DNA of 64,000 nt from positions 2,962,001 to 3,026,000 of the forward strand of contig NZ_CP166679.1 of NCBI RefSeq assembly GCF_041320605.1, in the 5' to 3' direction. The stretch's first letter is position 1. Each line of letters opens with the position of its first letter. The DNA is from Arenibacter antarcticus. GTDB lineage: Bacteria; Bacteroidota; Bacteroidia; Flavobacteriales; Flavobacteriaceae. Below, one piece after another: positions 54,625-63,664 of this stretch. Under the pieces are notes generated by a model. That model searched no databases and had not been told where the DNA came from. It was given only the letters and a program-made list of their open reading frames with translations. Made by a program: the position numbers and the translations under genes.

Positions 54625-55716
54625 TCAATTCTTGTAAAAGGATATCCCTCCGTATTCACTATTAATAGTAACAGATTTTCCAGTGACCTGGCTTCCGTAG
54701 TAGCCCTTGTAATAATTCTCGCTGGATTTCTCTTTACTGATGTCTAACGTGAAATTATCCTTTCCACTTACTCCTGCATAGGAGGTGTGTATTTCAAAGT
54801 TAAAATGATAATCAGGGGCATAGCCAATCTTAATACCAGTATAATCTGTTCTCAATTGCAGGTTTCCAGCATCTGATGCCATTTCCTTTATTTTTACCGA
54901 TCCGTAACTAGACCTTATGTCTAGGTTTCCGTGGACACTTCCAAAATCAACATTAATATAATCGCCATTTCCTTGTACGTTGTCTACATTTCCAACTTCC
55001 AACTTCCCATAATCACAAGCATAGGTGAGATGCCCCATTTTATCTATCTTAGAATTGGTGTAGTCTGCCACAATACTTAAATTACCAGCCTTTTCTATAG
55101 TGAATCCCGAGTAATCGGCATCAATGCTCCCACTGTTTATATAACCAATTGTGGACCGCGAGGAATAATCAAAGGACAATTGATTGTTTTTGCCATGCAG
55201 TTCCCCTATATCCAACCGGCCGTAGTCGCAACTGATTTTTGCATGACCGTCTATTCGATCCAAAATAATGCTCCCGTAGTCATTGCTGAGGTTAACGCTG
55301 TTCTTTATTGGGATTTTTATAGTATAATTTACCTGCATATTTACGTTGTTATTGCTGCCCCAGCTCCAGCCCCAGCTATTTTTGGATTTGTTGAATACGG
55401 TTGTAGCGGCTACCATAGCGTTCGTAGCCTCAAAATCTATATAAATATCATCTAATTTACGCTGAACCTTTTCCTCATTGTCTCCCGTGGTCTTTATGTG
55501 GACTTCAATCAGAACACGGTTTTCGTTCCAAGAAGTGATTTTTAAATTGCCATAACTGTTCTTTACTTTTAGCAGGGCGTCATAGTTTACAACGTACTCT
55601 TTTTTAATCGTTTTTTCCTTGGTATATTTTCCACCCTGTATTCCGTCTGTAGCGAAGGTTAGTATTGGAATGGCTAGTAAGAAAGCTATAAGATTTTTAT
55701 GTAATATTGTTTTCAT
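54625..55716 (-). CDS. Exported repeat protein with tyrosine ladder (DUF4097-like)
   Basis: 363 residues with a signal peptide ending near TFATD (about 23). From about 130 onward, units of roughly 16-22 residues each carry a short D/S-Y-G/S/T turn: NDYGS, CDYGR, FDYSS, ADYSG, ADYTN, CDYGK, VDFGS, SSYGS, TDYTG, TSYAG, SEYGG. Their spacing suggests a right-handed beta-helix or beta-solenoid with a stacked aromatic column. This matches the DUF4097 type of adhesin-like proteins often encoded with ECF sigma/anti-sigma genes. Extracellular or periplasmic; function unknown. It overlaps the anti-sigma gene by 20 bases. Confidence 0.82.
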   Translation of the reverse strand: MKTILHKNLIAFLLAIPILTFATDGIQGGKYTKEKTIKKEYVVNYDALLKVKNSYGNLKITSWNENRVLIEVHIKTTGDNEEKVQRKLDDIYIDFEATNAMVAATTVFNKSKNSWGWSWGSNNNVNMQVNYTIKIPIKNSVNLSNDYGSIILDRIDGHAKISCDYGRLDIGELHGKNNQLSFDYSSRSTIGYINSGSIDADYSGFTIEKAGNLSIVADYTNSKIDKMGHLTYACDYGKLEVGNVDNVQGNGDYINVDFGSVHGNLDIRSSYGSVKIKEMASDAGNLQLRTDYTGIKIGYAPDYHFNFEIHTSYAGVSGKDNFTLDISKEKSSENYYKGYYGSQVTGKSVTINSEYGGISFYKN

Positions 55717-56257
55717 TTTTGTATTCTTTTAAAGTTTTAACTTCTTCTATTTGTTTTAATACCTCATTAACCAATTCTATCCTCGTGTGAAAATTTCCGA
55801 TTATGGCACGTAGTATTAATTTGCTGTTTCCCCCGTTTATGAGGTCTTGTTCCATTTTTTTATAATCGTTTTCCAAGGTCCTGAGTTGGATCATGGTATC
55901 CGAAATAATTTTATCTGTTTCTGGACTGCGCTCATTTTGTAGGCTCTTTACCTGTTCCTCGATTAGACTGGCAAAGTAGTATTGGGTGTTGGCTATCTCC
56001 GGTGAAATTTGAGAAACCTGTTGTTCCATAGTAGGGGTAAGGTTTTTTAATGTGAAAGCCAATGAGAACAATAGTAATAAGGCAGCGGCAATGGATAGGG
56101 GTTTCCACCATACTATTTTAATTCTTTTATTAGGTCGTTTTTTAGGGGCAGCCTCTAGCTTCGCCATAAATCGATCCCGGTGGCCAGCTGCTGGTTCCTC
56201 CGTGTCATAAGTGCCTTTAAGCTGCACAAATAGTTGTTCTAAATTGTCTTTGTCCAT
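55697..56257 (-). CDS. Probable anti-sigma membrane protein
   Basis: 186 residues. A cytosolic N-terminal 45 residues (KGTYDTEEPAAGHRDRFMAKLE) precede a membrane helix at about 50-68 (WWKPLSIAAALLLLFSLAF) and an extracytoplasmic helical C-terminal region with coiled-coil character (about 85-170, QISPEIANTQYYFASLIEEQVKSLQNE). This layout, following directly after an ECF sigma gene (the stop codon shares a base with its start), fits a single-pass anti-sigma factor. No recognised ASD/zinc motif (HxxxCxxC) is present. Confidence 0.75.
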   Translation of the reverse strand: MDKDNLEQLFVQLKGTYDTEEPAAGHRDRFMAKLEAAPKKRPNKRIKIVWWKPLSIAAALLLLFSLAFTLKNLTPTMEQQVSQISPEIANTQYYFASLIEEQVKSLQNERSPETDKIISDTMIQLRTLENDYKKMEQDLINGGNSKLILRAIIGNFHTRIELVNEVLKQIEEVKTLKEYKNENNIT

Positions 56258-56811
56258 TATAATACGGTAATTAATTTTTGCCTTAGACTGTTTTTGGCCC
56301 TAGAGATCATAGTCCTGCAATTGGCATAGGTTATTTGCATTATTTCGCTGATCTCCTCATAATCATAGCCCTCAATTAAATATAAGGTCAAAGAAATTCT
56401 GTAATTGTCCTTTAACAGTTTCATGGTTTCGATTACTTTCTGAGCCTTCAGTTCATCTATACCATCATCTGCGACATATCCTTCATTATCTTCGACCTTA
56501 TACAATACATTGTTAATCCCTATTTCGTGCCTTTTTATTTGCTTTCTATAGTGCTGAATACTGTTATTAATTACTATTCGTTTTAACCATGCCCCAAAAC
56601 TTACCTCTCCCTTAAAAGTGTCCAATTTTGTGAATGCGGTTAAAAGTGATTCCTGCATTACATCCTCAGCAACCGCACTGTCTTTAACGATTCTCTTGGA
56701 AATATTGTACATGCCTTTGTAATAGCGATTGTAAATTTCCAATTGGGCAGCGCGGTCCCCGGTTAAACACAACTGTATTAATGGATCAATATGTTTCTTT
56801 TCTTGGCTCAA
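56257..56811 (-). CDS. ECF-type RNA polymerase sigma factor
   Basis: 184 residues. Sigma region 2 is visible at about 20-90 (YNISKRIVKDSAVAEDVMQESLLTAFTKLDTFKG) and region 4 at about 130-180 (YDYEEISEIMQITYANCRTMISRAKNSLRQKL). It directs RNA polymerase to a set of envelope-related genes, presumably including its own operon. Gene order sigma, anti-sigma, repeat protein, with 1-base and 20-base overlaps, argues for one regulatory unit. It is divergent from lon by 220 bases. Confidence 0.93.
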   Translation of the reverse strand: MSQEKKHIDPLIQLCLTGDRAAQLEIYNRYYKGMYNISKRIVKDSAVAEDVMQESLLTAFTKLDTFKGEVSFGAWLKRIVINNSIQHYRKQIKRHEIGINNVLYKVEDNEGYVADDGIDELKAQKVIETMKLLKDNYRISLTLYLIEGYDYEEISEIMQITYANCRTMISRAKNSLRQKLITVL

Positions 56812-57031
56812 AAAGGAATCGGTTTTCTTAATAGATGAAGTAATTTAGCAAATGTTACAGTTATTTATAAAGATTTAACTAGTTGGCACAAGAATTGCCT
56901 AAATAAGAGTGAATCTGATTTGAAGAATCCTCTATATTCCTTTATTTTGTAGGGATTAAGCGGATATATAGCATTTAATATAAATTGTAATTCTGTTTTA
57001 AGTTGAGTGACAGAATGACCGAAATAAAAAT

Positions 57032-59482
57032 ATGGGTAATTTGAAGAATATAAAATTTGACACTATGTCATTGCAGGGGATGGATGAAGAAGCAGAATTA
57101 ATTCCGTTAATGACAGCAGAGGACGAGGAGGAGATAAACAATGAAAAGCTACCTAATACCTTGCCTATTCTGCCTCTGAGGAATACAGTTTTGTTTCCAG
57201 GCGTGGTAATACCTATTACTGCCGGGAGGGACTCTTCTATCAATCTTATTAAGGATGCCAACAATGGCTCCAAAGTAATTGGGGTAGTTTCCCAAAAGGA
57301 TGAGGAAACGGAAAATCCTGGAGTTAAGGATATTAATACTTTGGGTACTGTTGCCAGAATATTAAGGGTGTTGCAAATGCCCGATGGTAATACTACGGTT
57401 ATTATTCAGGGTAAAAAGCGATTTGAGGTGGCTGAAGTGCTTACTGAAAAGCCGTATATGACCGCAACTGTACGTGAAACAGAGGAAATTAGACCAGAAA
57501 AGGACAACAAGGAGTTTAGAGCCATTATAGATTCTATAAAAGAGCTTTCCCTTCAGATTATTAGGGATAATCCAAACATCCCTAGTGAAGCTTCCTTTGC
57601 TATCAAAAACATACAGAGCGATTCGTTTTTGATTAATTTTGTCTCTTCTAACCTTAATTTAAGCGTTAAGGACAAGCAGGAACTCCTGGAAATTGGAAAT
57701 TTACAGGAAAGGGCCTTGGCTACCTTAAAATATATGAACGTAGAGCTTCAGAAATTGGAATTGAAAAATGATATTCAGTCCAAGGTGAGAAGTGATATGG
57801 ATCAACAACAGCGAGAGTATTATCTTCATCAACAAATGAAGACCATACAGGAGGAACTCGGAGGAATTTCCTATGAGGAGGAGGTTGATGAGATGAGGGC
57901 AAGAGCGAAAAAGAAAAAATGGACCGAAAATGTTGCAGAGCATTTTGAAAAGGAGGTTTCTAAATTGCAACGCATGAATCCCCAAGTGTCGGAATATTCT
58001 ATCCAGCGTAATTATCTAGACCTTTTTCTTGACCTTCCTTGGAACGAATTTTCCAAGGATAAATTCGATTTAAAAAGGGCTCAGAAAATATTGGACAGGG
58101 ACCATTATGGGTTGGAAGATGTAAAGAGAAGGATCATAGAATACTTAGCGGTCCTCAAACTGCGGAACGATATGAAATCGCCTATACTTTGTCTTTACGG
58201 ACCTCCTGGGGTGGGAAAAACATCTTTGGGTAAATCTGTGGCAGAAGCTTTAGGTAGAGAGTATGTGCGTATTAGTTTGGGTGGACTAAGGGATGAAGCG
58301 GAAATCCGTGGACATAGAAAAACCTATATTGGAGCCATGCCCGGAAGGATTGTACAAAGTTTAAAAAAAGCTGGTAAATCCAATCCAGTATTTATATTGG
58401 ACGAAATAGACAAAATGTCAAATAGTCATCAGGGAGATCCTTCTTCTGCCATGTTGGAGGTTTTGGATCCAGAACAAAATAACGAGTTCCACGATAACTT
58501 TTTGGAAATGGGATACGACCTTTCCCGTGTGATGTTCATTGCTACAGCCAATAATTTATCCGAGATTCAACCCGCTCTCCGGGATCGTATGGAAGTCATA
58601 AATGTAACTGGCTATACCATTGAGGAAAAAGTAGAGATTGCTAGGAGGCATTTATTGCCGAAACAACTGAAAGAGCACGGACTTACCGTGAAGCATCTTA
58701 AAATTGGAAAGGCCCAACTAGAGAAAATAGTAGAGGGTTATACCCGGGAATCGGGAGTGAGGTCCTTGGAGAAGCAAATTGCAAAAATGGTGCGATATGC
58801 GGCCAAATCCATTGCCATGGAGGAGGAATATACCATTAAGGTGAGCAATGAAGTTGTTGAGAGAGTATTGGGGCCTGCAAGAATGGAAAGGGATAAGTAC
58901 GAGAACAACGAGGTGGCGGGAGTAGTTACTGGTTTGGCTTGGACAAGTGTGGGTGGAGATATTCTTTTTATAGAATCTATCCTCTCCAAAGGAAAGGGGA
59001 CACTGAATATTACCGGAAACTTAGGTACGGTAATGAAAGAATCTGCGACTATTGCCATGGAGTATATAAAGTCCAATAGCGATAGATTTGGAATAAATCC
59101 AGATGTGTTCGACAAGTACAATGTGCATATACATGTGCCGGAAGGAGCCACGCCAAAAGACGGTCCAAGTGCGGGAATTACAATGTTGACCTCCTTGGTT
59201 TCCTTATTTACCCAGAAAAAAATAAAGAAGAGTCTAGCAATGACAGGGGAAATAACTTTAAGGGGCAAGGTATTGCCAGTAGGTGGTATAAAAGAAAAAA
59301 TTCTGGCAGCAAAACGCGCTAGGATCAAAGAAATTATTTTGTGCGAGGATAACAGAAGGGATATTCTGGAGATAAAAGAAGAATATTTAAAGGGACTTAA
59401 TTTCCATTATGTGACCGATATGCAAGAAGTCATTGATATCGCCATTACGGATCAGAAAGTGAAGAATGCTAAGGAACTATAG
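57032..59482 (+). CDS. lon: ATP-dependent protease Lon
   Basis: 816 residues, full length. The LON substrate domain is at about 45-240 ([20 protein letters not shown]), a coiled-coil part to about 340, the AAA+ domain with Walker A GPPGVGKT (390-397) and Walker [10 protein letters not shown], and the protease domain with catalytic Ser713 (DGPSAG) and Lys about 756 (GGIKEK). It degrades misfolded and regulatory proteins. The start at 57032 gives MGNLKN; the upstream region has no clear RBS, as usual here. A terminator lies 50 bases downstream. Confidence 0.97.
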   Translation: MGNLKNIKFDTMSLQGMDEEAELIPLMTAEDEEEINNEKLPNTLPILPLRNTVLFPGVVIPITAGRDSSINLIKDANNGSKVIGVVSQKDEETENPGVKDINTLGTVARILRVLQMPDGNTTVIIQGKKRFEVAEVLTEKPYMTATVRETEEIRPEKDNKEFRAIIDSIKELSLQIIRDNPNIPSEASFAIKNIQSDSFLINFVSSNLNLSVKDKQELLEIGNLQERALATLKYMNVELQKLELKNDIQSKVRSDMDQQQREYYLHQQMKTIQEELGGISYEEEVDEMRARAKKKKWTENVAEHFEKEVSKLQRMNPQVSEYSIQRNYLDLFLDLPWNEFSKDKFDLKRAQKILDRDHYGLEDVKRRIIEYLAVLKLRNDMKSPILCLYGPPGVGKTSLGKSVAEALGREYVRISLGGLRDEAEIRGHRKTYIGAMPGRIVQSLKKAGKSNPVFILDEIDKMSNSHQGDPSSAMLEVLDPEQNNEFHDNFLEMGYDLSRVMFIATANNLSEIQPALRDRMEVINVTGYTIEEKVEIARRHLLPKQLKEHGLTVKHLKIGKAQLEKIVEGYTRESGVRSLEKQIAKMVRYAAKSIAMEEEYTIKVSNEVVERVLGPARMERDKYENNEVAGVVTGLAWTSVGGDILFIESILSKGKGTLNITGNLGTVMKESATIAMEYIKSNSDRFGINPDVFDKYNVHIHVPEGATPKDGPSAGITMLTSLVSLFTQKKIKKSLAMTGEITLRGKVLPVGGIKEKILAAKRARIKEIILCEDNRRDILEIKEEYLKGLNFHYVTDMQEVIDIAITDQKVKNAKEL

Positions 59483-59531
59483 GTTTTTAAAGCATTTTTA
59501 TTGAATTGATGTTTTGGTGTACAATAGTAAG

Positions 59532-59565
59532 GTGTCCCTCTTGACCAAGGAGGGACACTTTTAAT
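59532..59565 (+). terminator. Terminator downstream of lon
   Basis: GTGTCCCTC (59532-59540) pairs with GAGGGACAC (59550-59558), followed by TTTTAAT. It lies about 50 bases after the lon stop. Confidence 0.8.
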
Positions 59566-59668
59566 ATAGTGTATAAAATGCTCCATTTATCTTTGTGAAT
59601 TATCAGTGTTTTTAACATAGTCGGTTTCCTTAAGGTGAAATTGACTAAATCTTATTATTTTTAATCTC

Positions 59669-60367
59669 ATGGGAAAAATTACCATAGCTATTGATGGCTA
59701 CTCATCAACTGGAAAAAGTACAATAGCCAAGCAGCTGGCAAAATCACTTGGATATGTATATGTAGACACGGGAGCCATGTATAGGGCGGTGACCCTTTAT
59801 GCTATGCGACAGGGATATATTGGCGGAAAGGAAGAGAATATGGACAAGTTAATTGCTGACCTGCCCAATTTGTCGATAAAGTTCGTCTATAATGAATCTC
59901 TAGGGTTTTCTGAGATGTACCTGAATGGAGAAAATGTGGAGAAGGAGATTAGGGCATTGCCAGTATCTAGACTGGTAAGTAAAATTGCAACTCTTGAAGC
60001 GGTACGGATAAAATTGGTGGCCATGCAACAAGAAATGGGAAAGGAAAAAGGCATTGTAATGGACGGAAGGGATATTGGGACGGTAGTTTTTCCTGATGCC
60101 GAATTTAAAATATTTATGACTGCCTCCCCAGAAACAAGGGCATTTAGACGCTATAAGGAATTATTGGATAGAGGTGAGGAGGTTACCTATGACGAGGTTT
60201 TGAAAAATGTTCAATCTAGGGATTATATAGACTCCCACAGGGAGTTTTCCCCTCTAAAAAAGGCTGATAACGCTATTGAGTTTGACAATAGTGATATGGG
60301 ATTAAAGGAGCAATTGGAGCGTATTCATAATTTTGCCCTTCGTAAAATAGAAGAGGTTATAAAATAA
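59669..60367 (+). CDS. cmk: Cytidylate kinase
   Basis: 232 residues. P-loop GYSSTGKST is at 10-18, YVDTGAMYRAVTLYA (about 31-45) is the CMP-binding signature, and MDGRDIGTVVFPDAE (about 131-145) the second one; all are typical of bacterial CMP kinases. It phosphorylates CMP and dCMP to the diphosphates. Convergent with the LysM/BON gene. It lies between lon and rpsA, a common place since cmk and rpsA are neighbours in many bacteria. Confidence 0.96.
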   Translation: MGKITIAIDGYSSTGKSTIAKQLAKSLGYVYVDTGAMYRAVTLYAMRQGYIGGKEENMDKLIADLPNLSIKFVYNESLGFSEMYLNGENVEKEIRALPVSRLVSKIATLEAVRIKLVAMQQEMGKEKGIVMDGRDIGTVVFPDAEFKIFMTASPETRAFRRYKELLDRGEEVTYDEVLKNVQSRDYIDSHREFSPLKKADNAIEFDNSDMGLKEQLERIHNFALRKIEEVIK

Positions 60368-60392
60368 TTTTCTACTATATCTTAAGAAATGG

Positions 60393-60426
60393 AAAGGCGG
60401 GATCAATATTCATTGTTCCCGCCTTT
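60393..60426. terminator. Hairpin between convergent cmk and LysM/BON genes
   Basis: AAAGGCGGGA (60393-60402) pairs with TCCCGCCTTT (60417-60426), a ten-base-pair stem with a 14-base loop. No long T-run follows on either strand, but position and symmetry fit a bidirectional terminator. Confidence 0.65.
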
Positions 60427-60450
60427 ATGGTTGTTCTAAGATCGCAGTTT

Positions 60451-60828
60451 TTAATTTGGAATGACCAAAACCTGATCGGGATGAATTACATCCGGATTTT
60501 TTAGGATGTTGGTATTGGCTTCAAATATTTTCTTGTATTTCATTGGATCTCCATAGTATTTTTTGGCGATTTTACTTAAAGATTCCCCGCTTTTCACCGT
60601 ATGCCTGTGGTAAACACTTTCATCTGAAACGGTAATATTGGCCTTAATATCTGAAGGATTTTCACCGCCTATTTCCTTTATTTTGTCCCAAAGTAGATTT
60701 TTTTCGTACTGAGTATTTGTCTCTCCTTTAATTTTTAGGATTCCGCCTTCTTCAGTAACATCGCCATTCTTAACCCCTAGTTTCTCGCCTAGGCTTAGCA
60801 CCTCTTGATACTTTGATTTTACACTCAT
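60451..60828 (-). CDS. BON plus LysM domain protein, Kbp/YgaU-like
   Basis: 125 residues. A BON-like N-terminal part (about 5-68, EEGGILKIKGETNTQYEKNLLWDKI) is followed by a LysM domain (about 73-125, HRHTVKSGESLSKIAKKYYGDPMKYKKIFEANTNIL...VLVIPN). The architecture equals that of the E. coli potassium-binding protein Kbp (YgaU). No signal peptide is visible, so cytosolic like Kbp. A role in potassium sensing is transferred by architecture and not shown here. Confidence 0.88.
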   Translation of the reverse strand: MSVKSKYQEVLSLGEKLGVKNGDVTEEGGILKIKGETNTQYEKNLLWDKIKEIGGENPSDIKANITVSDESVYHRHTVKSGESLSKIAKKYYGDPMKYKKIFEANTNILKNPDVIHPDQVLVIPN

Positions 60829-60939
60829 ATAACTGATTTTAATGGTTAAAATTTATAGATACAATATAAGATTTTTAGGTCTGAAATGGCGCAATTCATA
60901 TTAAAATGTTAAGTTGTTGGGCGCCAAGTTGTTTTTGTG

Positions 60940-60970
60940 TTGTTAAAGCCAATAATTTATTGTATTTTTG
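60940..60970 (+). promoter_or_regulatory. Putative rpsA promoter (TTG-N20-TATTTTTG)
   Basis: TTG (60940-60942) and TATTTTTG (60963-60970) with a 20-base spacer match the Bacteroidota consensus well. Transcription should begin near 60977, giving a leader of about 117 bases before rpsA. Confidence 0.65.
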
Positions 60971-61032
60971 CACTCCTTTTTCAACAAGACATCAAGAGAG
61001 AAAAGGGAAAAACAAAAAATAAATATAACAGC

Positions 61033-61072
61033 TTCCCTGGATATTGTTTAACTCTTGTGACTCCACTGGGAA
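61033..61072 (+). promoter_or_regulatory. Leader hairpin upstream of rpsA
   Basis: TTCCC (61033-61037) pairs with GGGAA (61068-61072); after a two-base bulge TGG pairs with CCA, closing a 22-base loop. It lies 21 bases before the rpsA start. S1 synthesis is autoregulated in E. coli through its leader, so this is a candidate operator; a direct demonstration is missing. Confidence 0.35.
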
Positions 61073-61093
61073 TACAAATTAAAAAATCAGCAA

Positions 61094-62935
61094 ATGGCTG
61101 AAGACAAAACAACGGCAGAGGTAGAAGAAACTACCGACGCTACCCAAGAAACAAAAGTAGAAACTCCTGCTCAAGATCCGAAAGAATTTTTGGAAAACTT
61201 TGACTGGGACAAGTATGAACAAGGTATTGAGCGCGTTGACGAATCCAAGTTAAAGGAATTCGAAGAAATGGTAGCTGAGAACTTTGTGGATACTGCAGAC
61301 GCAGAAGTGGTACAAGGAACAGTAGTATACCTTACCGAACGTGAGGCTATTATTGATATCAATGCCAAATCTGAAGGAGTAATATCACTGAATGAATTCC
61401 GTTACAATCCCGATTTAAAGGTTGGTGATAAAGTAGAGGTGTTGATCGATATCCGTGAGGATAAAAGTGGACAATTGGTACTTTCCCATAGAAAAGCCAG
61501 GACAATCATGGCGTGGGATAGGGTTAATGCTGCTCATGACAACGAGGAAATCGTTAGTGGTTTTGTAAAATGCAGAACCAAAGGTGGTATGATCGTAGAT
61601 GTTTTTGGAATTGAGGCATTCTTGCCAGGTTCTCAAATAGATGTTAAGCCGATTCGTGATTACGATCAGTATGTAAACAAAACTATGGAATTTAAGGTGG
61701 TTAAGATTAACCACGAATTTAAAAACGTAGTTGTTTCGCATAAAGCGTTGATCGAGGCTGATATTGAAGAGCAGAAAAAAGAGATCATCAGTCAATTAGA
61801 AAAAGGACAAGTGTTGGAAGGTGTTGTTAAAAACATTACTTCTTACGGTGTATTTATTGACCTTGGTGGTGTTGATGGATTGGTACATATTACCGATCTT
61901 TCTTGGAGCAGGATCAACCATCCAAATGAAGTGGTTGAACTTGATCAGAAATTAAACGTTGTAATTCTTGACTTCGATGAGAACAAGTCTAGAATTCAAT
62001 TAGGTCTTAAGCAATTGGAGAAACATCCATGGGATGCCTTGAGCGAAGACATTAAAATTGGTGACCAAGTTAAAGGTAAAGTAGTTGTTATTGCAGACTA
62101 CGGTGCATTTATCGAAGTTGCTGAAGGTGTTGAAGGATTGATTCACGTTTCTGAAATGTCTTGGTCTACGCATTTGCGTTCGGCTCAGGATTTCGTAAAA
62201 GTAGGGGATGTAGTAGATGCAGTAGTATTAACTTTGGATAGGGAAGATCGTAAGATGTCTCTTGGTATCAAGCAATTGACGCCAGACCCATGGACTGATA
62301 TCACTACCAAATATCCTGCTGCTTCTAAGCACAAAGGAATTGTACGTAACTTCACCAACTTTGGTGTATTTGTAGAATTGGAAGAAGGAATAGACGGATT
62401 GATCTATATCTCTGACCTTTCTTGGACCAAGAAAATTAAGCACCCATCAGAGTTTGTAACCGTTGGTGATACTTTGGAAGTGGAAGTTTTGGAATTGGAT
62501 GTTGAAGGACGTAAATTAAGTTTAGGTCACAAACAGACTACCGATAATCCTTGGGATAAATACGAAACCGAGTTCGCTCTAGGTACAGTTCATAAAGGAG
62601 CTATTGCCGAAATAGTAGACAAAGGTGCTACTATTGAGTTTAATGAGGATATCGTTGCCTTCGTACCTACTCGTCATTTAGAAAAAGAAGATGGCAAGAA
62701 ATTGGTAAAAGGTGAGGAAGCTGAATTTAAGATCATTGAGTTCAATAAAGAATTCAAAAGAGTGGTTGCAAGTCATACCGCTATCTTTAGAGAAGAAGAG
62801 CAGCGTATTGTTAAGGCTGCAGTTAAGAAAGCTGCAACATCTGTAGACGAGGCGAAACCTACTTTAGGTGATGCTAACGAAGCTTTGCAAGCGTTGAAAG
62901 ATAAAATGGAAGCTAACGACAAGAAAAATAAGTAA
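61094..62935 (+). CDS. rpsA: Small ribosomal subunit protein S1
   Basis: 613 residues with an acidic N-terminus (about 1-60) and six S1 OB-fold repeats, at about 70-135, 155-215, 236-305, 322-392, 408-478 and 495-560; several contain the GVFIDLGGVDGLVHITDLSW-type pattern. Repeats 3-5 are most alike. S1 binds mRNA on the 30S subunit and helps initiation, which is important in Bacteroidota because Shine-Dalgarno sequences are weak. The C-terminal tail is charged. The gene has a strong promoter, a long leader and a strong terminator, consistent with a monocistronic, highly expressed gene. Confidence 0.96.
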   Translation: MAEDKTTAEVEETTDATQETKVETPAQDPKEFLENFDWDKYEQGIERVDESKLKEFEEMVAENFVDTADAEVVQGTVVYLTEREAIIDINAKSEGVISLNEFRYNPDLKVGDKVEVLIDIREDKSGQLVLSHRKARTIMAWDRVNAAHDNEEIVSGFVKCRTKGGMIVDVFGIEAFLPGSQIDVKPIRDYDQYVNKTMEFKVVKINHEFKNVVVSHKALIEADIEEQKKEIISQLEKGQVLEGVVKNITSYGVFIDLGGVDGLVHITDLSWSRINHPNEVVELDQKLNVVILDFDENKSRIQLGLKQLEKHPWDALSEDIKIGDQVKGKVVVIADYGAFIEVAEGVEGLIHVSEMSWSTHLRSAQDFVKVGDVVDAVVLTLDREDRKMSLGIKQLTPDPWTDITTKYPAASKHKGIVRNFTNFGVFVELEEGIDGLIYISDLSWTKKIKHPSEFVTVGDTLEVEVLELDVEGRKLSLGHKQTTDNPWDKYETEFALGTVHKGAIAEIVDKGATIEFNEDIVAFVPTRHLEKEDGKKLVKGEEAEFKIIEFNKEFKRVVASHTAIFREEEQRIVKAAVKKAATSVDEAKPTLGDANEALQALKDKMEANDKKNK

Positions 62936-62955
62936 GCAACTATTTATCAGTATAG

Positions 62956-62987
62956 AAAAGCCCCGGCAATCGTCGGGGCTTTTTTTA
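62956..62987 (+). terminator. Terminator downstream of rpsA
   Basis: AAAAGCCCCG (62956-62965) pairs with CGGGGCTTTT (62974-62983) around an eight-base loop, followed by a T-run. It lies 20 bases after the stop. Confidence 0.93.
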
Positions 62988-63084
62988 TGCCCATTTTTTA
63001 AATATACTACGGTAATTGACAACTATTCCGTTTTTTGACAAAACACTAATTTCATAACATTCCATTATATTAGATAGAAATCCC

Positions 63085-63092
63085 TACTTTTG
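63085..63092 (+). promoter_or_regulatory. Putative pyrR -7 element (TACTTTTG)
   Basis: An exact TAnnTTTG match. It predicts a start of transcription near 63099, i.e. at the longer ORF's ATG (63100), which supports translation from the second ATG (63121). Confidence 0.5.
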
Positions 63093-63120
63093 TAATTCAA
63101 TGGTATTGGACAAATTATCT

Positions 63121-63660
63121 ATGAGTCAAAAAGTATTACTTTCTTCAAAAGAAATAAATATTATCCTACATCGTTTGGCTTGTCAATTGTTAGAAAATCA
63201 CCTGAACTTTAAGGATACGGTTCTTATTGGAATACAGCCAAGAGGGATATTTTTGGCGGTCCGCTTAGCCAAGATCTTAAAGGAAGAATACGGAGTGGGA
63301 CCAATTGATCTAGGCTTCTTGGATATCACCTTCTACAGGGACGATTTTAGACGTGGCGATAAGCCGTTGGAAGCTAACAAGACCAAAATAGACTTCCCTA
63401 TAGAAGACAAGAATGTGGTGTTTATAGATGATGTACTCTATACAGGGCGCAGCATCAGGGCCGCATTAACGGCCATACAATCCTTTGGAAGACCTAAAGA
63501 AATTGAATTGCTGACATTGATCGACCGACGCTTTAGTAGGCATTTGCCTATTCAGCCAAATTATAGGGGTCGCCAAGTAGATGCCATAAATGGGGAAAAA
63601 GTGAAAGTAATGTGGAAGGAGAATGACGGGGAAGATGTTATATATTTAGTAAAGACATAA
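63121..63660 (+). CDS. pyrR: PyrR bifunctional pyrimidine regulator / uracil phosphoribosyltransferase
   Basis: 179 residues from ATG 63121 (MSQKVLLSSKEINIILHRLACQLL), which is the usual family start; the ATG at 63100 coincides with the predicted transcript start. The PRPP-binding loop is VVFIDDVLYTGRSIRAAL (about 99-116) with Asp103 and Asp104. PyrR attenuates pyr operon transcription in response to UMP and has weak UPRTase activity. pyrB follows after four bases, so the two are co-transcribed. I see no PyrR-type anti-antiterminator in the 130 bases before it. Confidence 0.93.
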   Translation: MSQKVLLSSKEINIILHRLACQLLENHLNFKDTVLIGIQPRGIFLAVRLAKILKEEYGVGPIDLGFLDITFYRDDFRRGDKPLEANKTKIDFPIEDKNVVFIDDVLYTGRSIRAALTAIQSFGRPKEIELLTLIDRRFSRHLPIQPNYRGRQVDAINGEKVKVMWKENDGEDVIYLVKT

Positions 63661-63664
63661 GCGC

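Noticed and set aside
58738-59328. 196-codon minus-strand frame within lon
   Set aside because: It is antisense to the protease domain of Lon and arises from codon composition; no protein-like motif.
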